DNA from: Albugo candida
Taxonomy: Eukaryota > Oomycota > Peronosporomycetes > Albuginales > Albuginaceae
Assembly: GCA_905220665.1 (NCBI GenBank)
Contig: CAJNAR010000094.1
Location: 1 to 24,974, forward strand
DNA: 24,974 nt
Direction of reading: 5' to 3'
This document shows positions 22,301 to 24,974 of the stretch, piece by piece. Within the stretch, counting starts at the first letter, position 1. Every line of letters starts with the position of its first letter. The notes below the pieces were generated by a model that was given only the letters and a program-made list of their open reading frames with translations, ran no database searches and was not told the DNA's origin. A program made the translations under genes and the position numbers.

Positions 22301-23046
22301 GCTAGGTAACCAGACTAAACTTGGTCATGTGTTTCGATCAACGATAGTAATTGTCTACAAAAACGTTCTCAAGTATAAAAACTATTCTCGACTATAATAT
22401 GGTCAGTCTCGGTTCGAGTGAGAGCTGTTCAAGGTTGGAGACGCATTGTTGTTATGATTTTAACGGTAGGTAATCTGCCTCGACGAATGCGAACAGACCA
22501 CAAAATATTTTTGAGAAAGGCGAAGTGTAACTGATACAGTTCTTTCATCTCATAGTAAATGATGCGAGAATACATTTTACTTGTGCGTATTCGCGCTTTT
22601 TGTTAGTTGAATCGTATGCGATAATCCAAATTCATTATTCGCTCTTGTCAATAGCAGCATACAATGTGCGTTGAAACCATAAAAGTGGACATTCGGAGCT
22701 AGGCCAGAACAGTAGTTTTTTCATATCTCGTCTGTGTGAATGATAATTATGCAAAATATTTCTTTTAATAAGACGTACCCAGACCAGCTTGATAGAACTG
22801 AGAGAAAAGTGGTGCCCGTTCAGCTAGGTAACTAGACTAAACTTGGTCATGTGTTTCGATCAACGATAGTAATTGTCTACAAAAACGTTCTCAAGTATAA
22901 AAACTATTCTCGACTATAATATGGTCAGTCTCGGTTCGAGTGAGAGCTGTTCAAGGTTGGAGACGCATTGTTGTTATGATTTTAACGGTTGGTAATCTGC
23001 CTCGACGAATGCGAACAGACCACAATATGTTTTTGAGAAAGGCGAA
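19388..23046 (+). repeat. Monomers 38-44 (BA, A, B, C*, A, B, C)
   Basis: Units start at 19388, 19911, 20434, 20957, 21480, 22003 and 22525. The order equals units 22-28, 8,364 bp to the left. Unit 41 is C* with ACCGG and AGACGATG. Unit 44 combines the TTGAAACC deletion (usually in B units) with a C second half and GGTTGG, so it is another mixed unit. Confidence 0.88.
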
Positions 23047-24615
23047 GTGTAACTGATACAGTTCTTTCATCTCATAGTAAATGATGCGAGAATACATTTT
23101 ACTTGTGCGTATTCGCGCTTTTTGTTAGTTGAATCGTATGCGATAATCCAAATTCATTATTCGCTCTTGTCAATAGCAGCATACAATGTGCGTTGGAAAC
23201 CATAAAGTGGACATTCGGAGCTAGGCAAGAACAGCAGTTTTTTCATATATTGTTTGTGTCAATAGAAACCATGTTAAAGATTTCTTTGCTTTGAACGAAC
23301 TCAGACCAGCTTGATAGAACTGAGAGAAAAGTGGTTCCTGTTCAGCTAGGTAACCAGACTAAACTTGGTCATGTGTTTCGATCAACGATAGTAATTGTCT
23401 ACAAAAACGTTCTCAAGTATAAAAACTATTCTCGACTATAATATGGTCAGTCTCGGTTCGAGTGAGAGCTGTCCAAGGTTGGAGACGCATTGTTGTTATG
23501 ATTTTACCGGTAGGTAATCTGCCTCGACGAATGCGAACAGACCACAAAATATTTTTGAGAAAGGCGAATTGTAAGTGATAAAGTTCTTCTATCTCATAGT
23601 ATATGATGCGAGAAGACATTTTACTTGTGCGTATTCGAGTTTTTTGTCAGTTAAAATATATGGGATAATCCAAACCCATGATTCACTGTTGTCAATACCA
23701 GCATACCATGTACGATGAAAATCATGAAAGTGGACATTCGGAGCTAGGCCAGAACAGTAGTTTTTTCATATCTCGTCTGTGTGAATGATAATTATGCAAA
23801 ATATTTCTTTTAATGAGACGTACCCAGACCAGCTTGATAGAACTGAGAGAAAAGTGGTGCCCGTTCAGCTAGGTAACTAGACTAAACTTGGTCATGTGTT
23901 TCGATCAACGATAGTAATTGTCTACAAAAACCTTCTCGAGTAAAAAAACTATACTAGACTATAATCTAGTCAGTCTCGGTTGCATTGTGAGGTATCCAAG
24001 GCTGGATGCGCATTCTTGTTGTTATTGTAAGACTTGAAAATCTAACTCGACGAATGCAAACAGACCACAATATGTTTTTGAGAAAGCCGAATTGTAAGTG
24101 GTAAGAATCTTTTATCTCGTAGCATATGATGCGAGAAGACATTTTACGTTTGCGTCTCCGCGTTTTTTGTTAGTTGAACATATGGGATAATCCAAACCCA
24201 TTATTCGCTATTGTCAATACCAGCATACCATGTACGATAAAAATCATGGAAGCGGACATTCGGAGCTAGGTAAGAACAGCAGTTTTTTCATATATTGTTT
24301 GTGTCAATGAAAACCATGTTAAAGATTTCTTTGCTTTGAACGAACCCAGACCAGCTTGATAGAACTGAAAGAAAAGTGGTTCCCGTTCAGCTAGGTAACC
24401 AGACTAAACTTTGTAATGTGTTTTGATCAACAATAGTAATGGTCTACAAAAACGTTCTCGAGTATAAAAACTATACTAGACTATAATCTAGGCAGTCTCA
24501 GTTGCAGTGTGAGCTATTTAAGGCTGGAGACCCATTCTTGTTGTTATCGTTATGGTGGGAATTCTGACTCGAAGATTGCGAATAGACCACAGAATATTTT
24601 TTTGAGAAAGGCGAA
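23047..24615 (+). repeat. Monomers 45-47, right-edge module of the array
   Basis: Units start at 23047 (B), 23569 (QC with core-2) and 24092 (R then B, with the most decayed core). This is the original or sister of the internal module at 17820. Unit 45 has CATAAAGTGG, one A fewer than unit 35, which shifts the offset upstream from 5,226 to 5,227. Confidence 0.9.
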
Positions 24616-24660
24616 TTTTAAGAAATAAAGTTCTTATATCTTACAGGATATTGTTGAAGA
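24092..24660 (+). repeat. Terminal monomer 47 and partial monomer 48
   Basis: The first half matches unit 37. After 24,381 the sequence diverges strongly: TTTGTAATGTG, TTTTGATCAAC, GGCAGTCTCAGTTGCAG, GCTATTTAAGG and GGTGGGAATTCTGAC. The TATA box is intact (GAGTATAAAAAC, about 24461-24472), but the initiator is GCAGTC. A partial 48th unit follows from 24616 (TTTTAAGAAATAAAG), aligning weakly with Q units to about 24,660. AATAAA lies at 24624-24629, and TAAGAA/TTCTTA (24619-24624 with 24631-24636) could form a small hairpin. Decay at the edge fits less homogenisation there. Confidence 0.85.
24624..24629 (+). promoter_or_regulatory. AATAAA hexamer in the edge unit
   Basis: A canonical poly(A) signal hexamer sits 130 bp downstream of the putative start of unit 47. 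The homologous positions in Q units read GATAAA and in P units GATACA, so only the edge unit has it. In AT-rich DNA this can be chance. Confidence 0.2.
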
Positions 24661-24666
24661 AAGTCT

Positions 24667-24716
24667 GATAAGATCAGAGGAGTCGGATACGATAAGAAGA
24701 GTCAGATAAGATCAGA
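24667..24716 (+). repeat. GATAAGATCAGA direct repeats, GATA motif cluster
   Basis: GATAAGATCAGA occurs at 24667-24678 and exactly again at 24705-24716, with a related GATAAGAAGA at 24691-24700 between them. Three GATAAG motifs in about 45 bp match the core of GATA-factor sites ((A/T)GATA(A/G)). This may be only a short degenerate tandem repeat at the array edge. Confidence 0.6.
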
Positions 24717-24853
24717 TCATTTGTAGTGCGAAAAATTAGATTAGAAATAGGTTACTAATAGCATAGAGTAGCGATAGAGAGAATGGTGTATAGGCTGAGG
24801 CTATCTTTTTGAGAACTAAGGACCGACAAATATAGTCACTTTCGAACTTGAGT

Positions 24854-24881
24854 ACAAGAGGTTAACAGCCACAACTCTTGT
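24854..24881. repeat. Inverted repeat ACAAGAG/CTCTTGT followed by T run
   Basis: ACAAGAG (24854-24860) and CTCTTGT (24875-24881) are perfect reverse complements with a 14-nt loop. Allowing one bulged G extends the stem by TT/AA. A T run ends the second arm (24881-24885). No transcript is evident upstream, so the role is unknown. Confidence 0.45.
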
Positions 24882-24974
24882 TTTTCTCAAAACTACCAAC
24901 TCTAGCAAAAATGGATATATTGAGAGAAGACAATTACTTAGGCTGAGACTTCAGTGCTCGAATGCAGCTCTGCG

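Larger units (their letters stand above)
1..24660 (+). repeat. 523-bp tandem satellite array, 47 full copies
   Basis: Monomers follow one another head to tail, without inversion or insertion of foreign DNA, from the left edge to about 24,660. Spacing measured on the landmark GGTCAGTCTCGG is 523 bp in most steps and 522 bp where a one-base deletion (TTGAAACC for TTGGAAACC) or a similar change occurs. The exceptions are 573 bp (extra 50-bp duplication before unit 8) and 520 bp (unit 9). Units start with the bases after GGCGAA. The base composition is AT-rich, and all six frames are broken by stops within each monomer. The left end is cut by the window, so the total length is unknown. The array could be centromeric or pericentromeric satellite, telomere-associated repeat, rDNA spacer repeat or a small-RNA gene array. 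Confidence 0.97.
24661..24974. other. Right flank, non-array sequence, no gene recognised
   Basis: Homology to the monomer ends near 24,660. What follows has no long open frame and no match I recognise. It contains a GATA-rich repeat cluster (24667-24716), loosely repeated ATAG(A/C) words around 24,758-24,780, the nine-base word TAGGCTGAG twice (24791-24799 and 24939-24947), and an inverted repeat (24854-24881). It could be unique chromosomal DNA, an external spacer or the edge of another repeat. Confidence 0.8.

Noticed and set aside
1..24660. CRISPR array
   Set aside because: The repeat unit is about 523 bp with no short repeat-spacer alternation, and there are no cas-like genes.
1..24660. 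Transposable element or LTR array
   Set aside because: No reverse transcriptase, integrase or transposase fragment, no terminal repeats and no target-site duplication can be seen; the unit is a simple tandem monomer.

Overview
No protein-coding gene, rRNA, tRNA, CRISPR array or recognisable transposon is visible in this window. From base 1 to about 24,660 it is one head-to-tail array of a roughly 523-bp AT-rich monomer, all in the same orientation. I count 47 complete copies plus the first ~45 bp of a 48th. The left edge is still inside the array. The last ~315 bp (24,661-24,974) are unrelated, non-array sequence. A long, subfamily-structured satellite of this kind points to a eukaryotic nuclear genome. 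A TATA box paired with an arthropod-style initiator (TCAGTC) in nearly every monomer hints at an invertebrate, but the organism cannot be fixed from this sequence.

Each monomer has two parts. A core of ~190 bp (for example 310-500) is almost letter-perfect in 44 copies ('core-1'). The other ~330 bp comes in clearly different subfamilies. I name the stretch downstream of the core P (GTGTAACTGATAC), Q (TTGTAAGTGATAA) or R (TTGTAAGTGGTAA). I name the stretch leading into the next core A (TTTGAATTAGACG), B (TTTGCTTTGAACG) or C (TTTTAATAAGACG). C* is a C unit whose following junction reads AGACGATG. BA is a B unit that switches to A sequence near its end. QC is Q followed by C. Three copies (units 36, 46 and 47) carry a divergent 'core-2'.

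Layout by unit: 1 R-A, 2 A, 3 A, 4 A, 5 QC, 6 A, 7 B, 8 C*, 9 A, 10 B, 11 B, 12 A, 13 A, 14 A, 15 QC, 16 A, 17 B, 18 C*, 19 A, 20 B, 21 C, 22 BA, 23 A, 24 B, 25 C*, 26 A, 27 B, 28 C, 29 BA, 30 A, 31 B, 32 C, 33 BA, 34 A, 35 B, 36 QC, 37 R-B/C, 38 BA, 39 A, 40 B, 41 C*, 42 A, 43 B, 44 C, 45 B, 46 QC, 47 R-B. The order is not random. A-B-C trimers recur inside larger blocks of 7 and 10 units. The block at the array's right edge (units 45-47) has a near-identical copy ten units further in (units 35-37).

The most interesting signal is the conserved core. It holds a TATAAAA box 31 bp upstream of TCAGTC. Downstream are several potential hairpins, a GT splice-donor-like motif, a U-rich AUUUUUGAG stretch, and a further hairpin followed by a T run. 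This could be a tandem array of small non-coding RNA genes (spliced-leader- or snRNA-like), repeated spacer promoters of an rDNA intergenic spacer, or a transcribed satellite. The sequence alone cannot decide between these.
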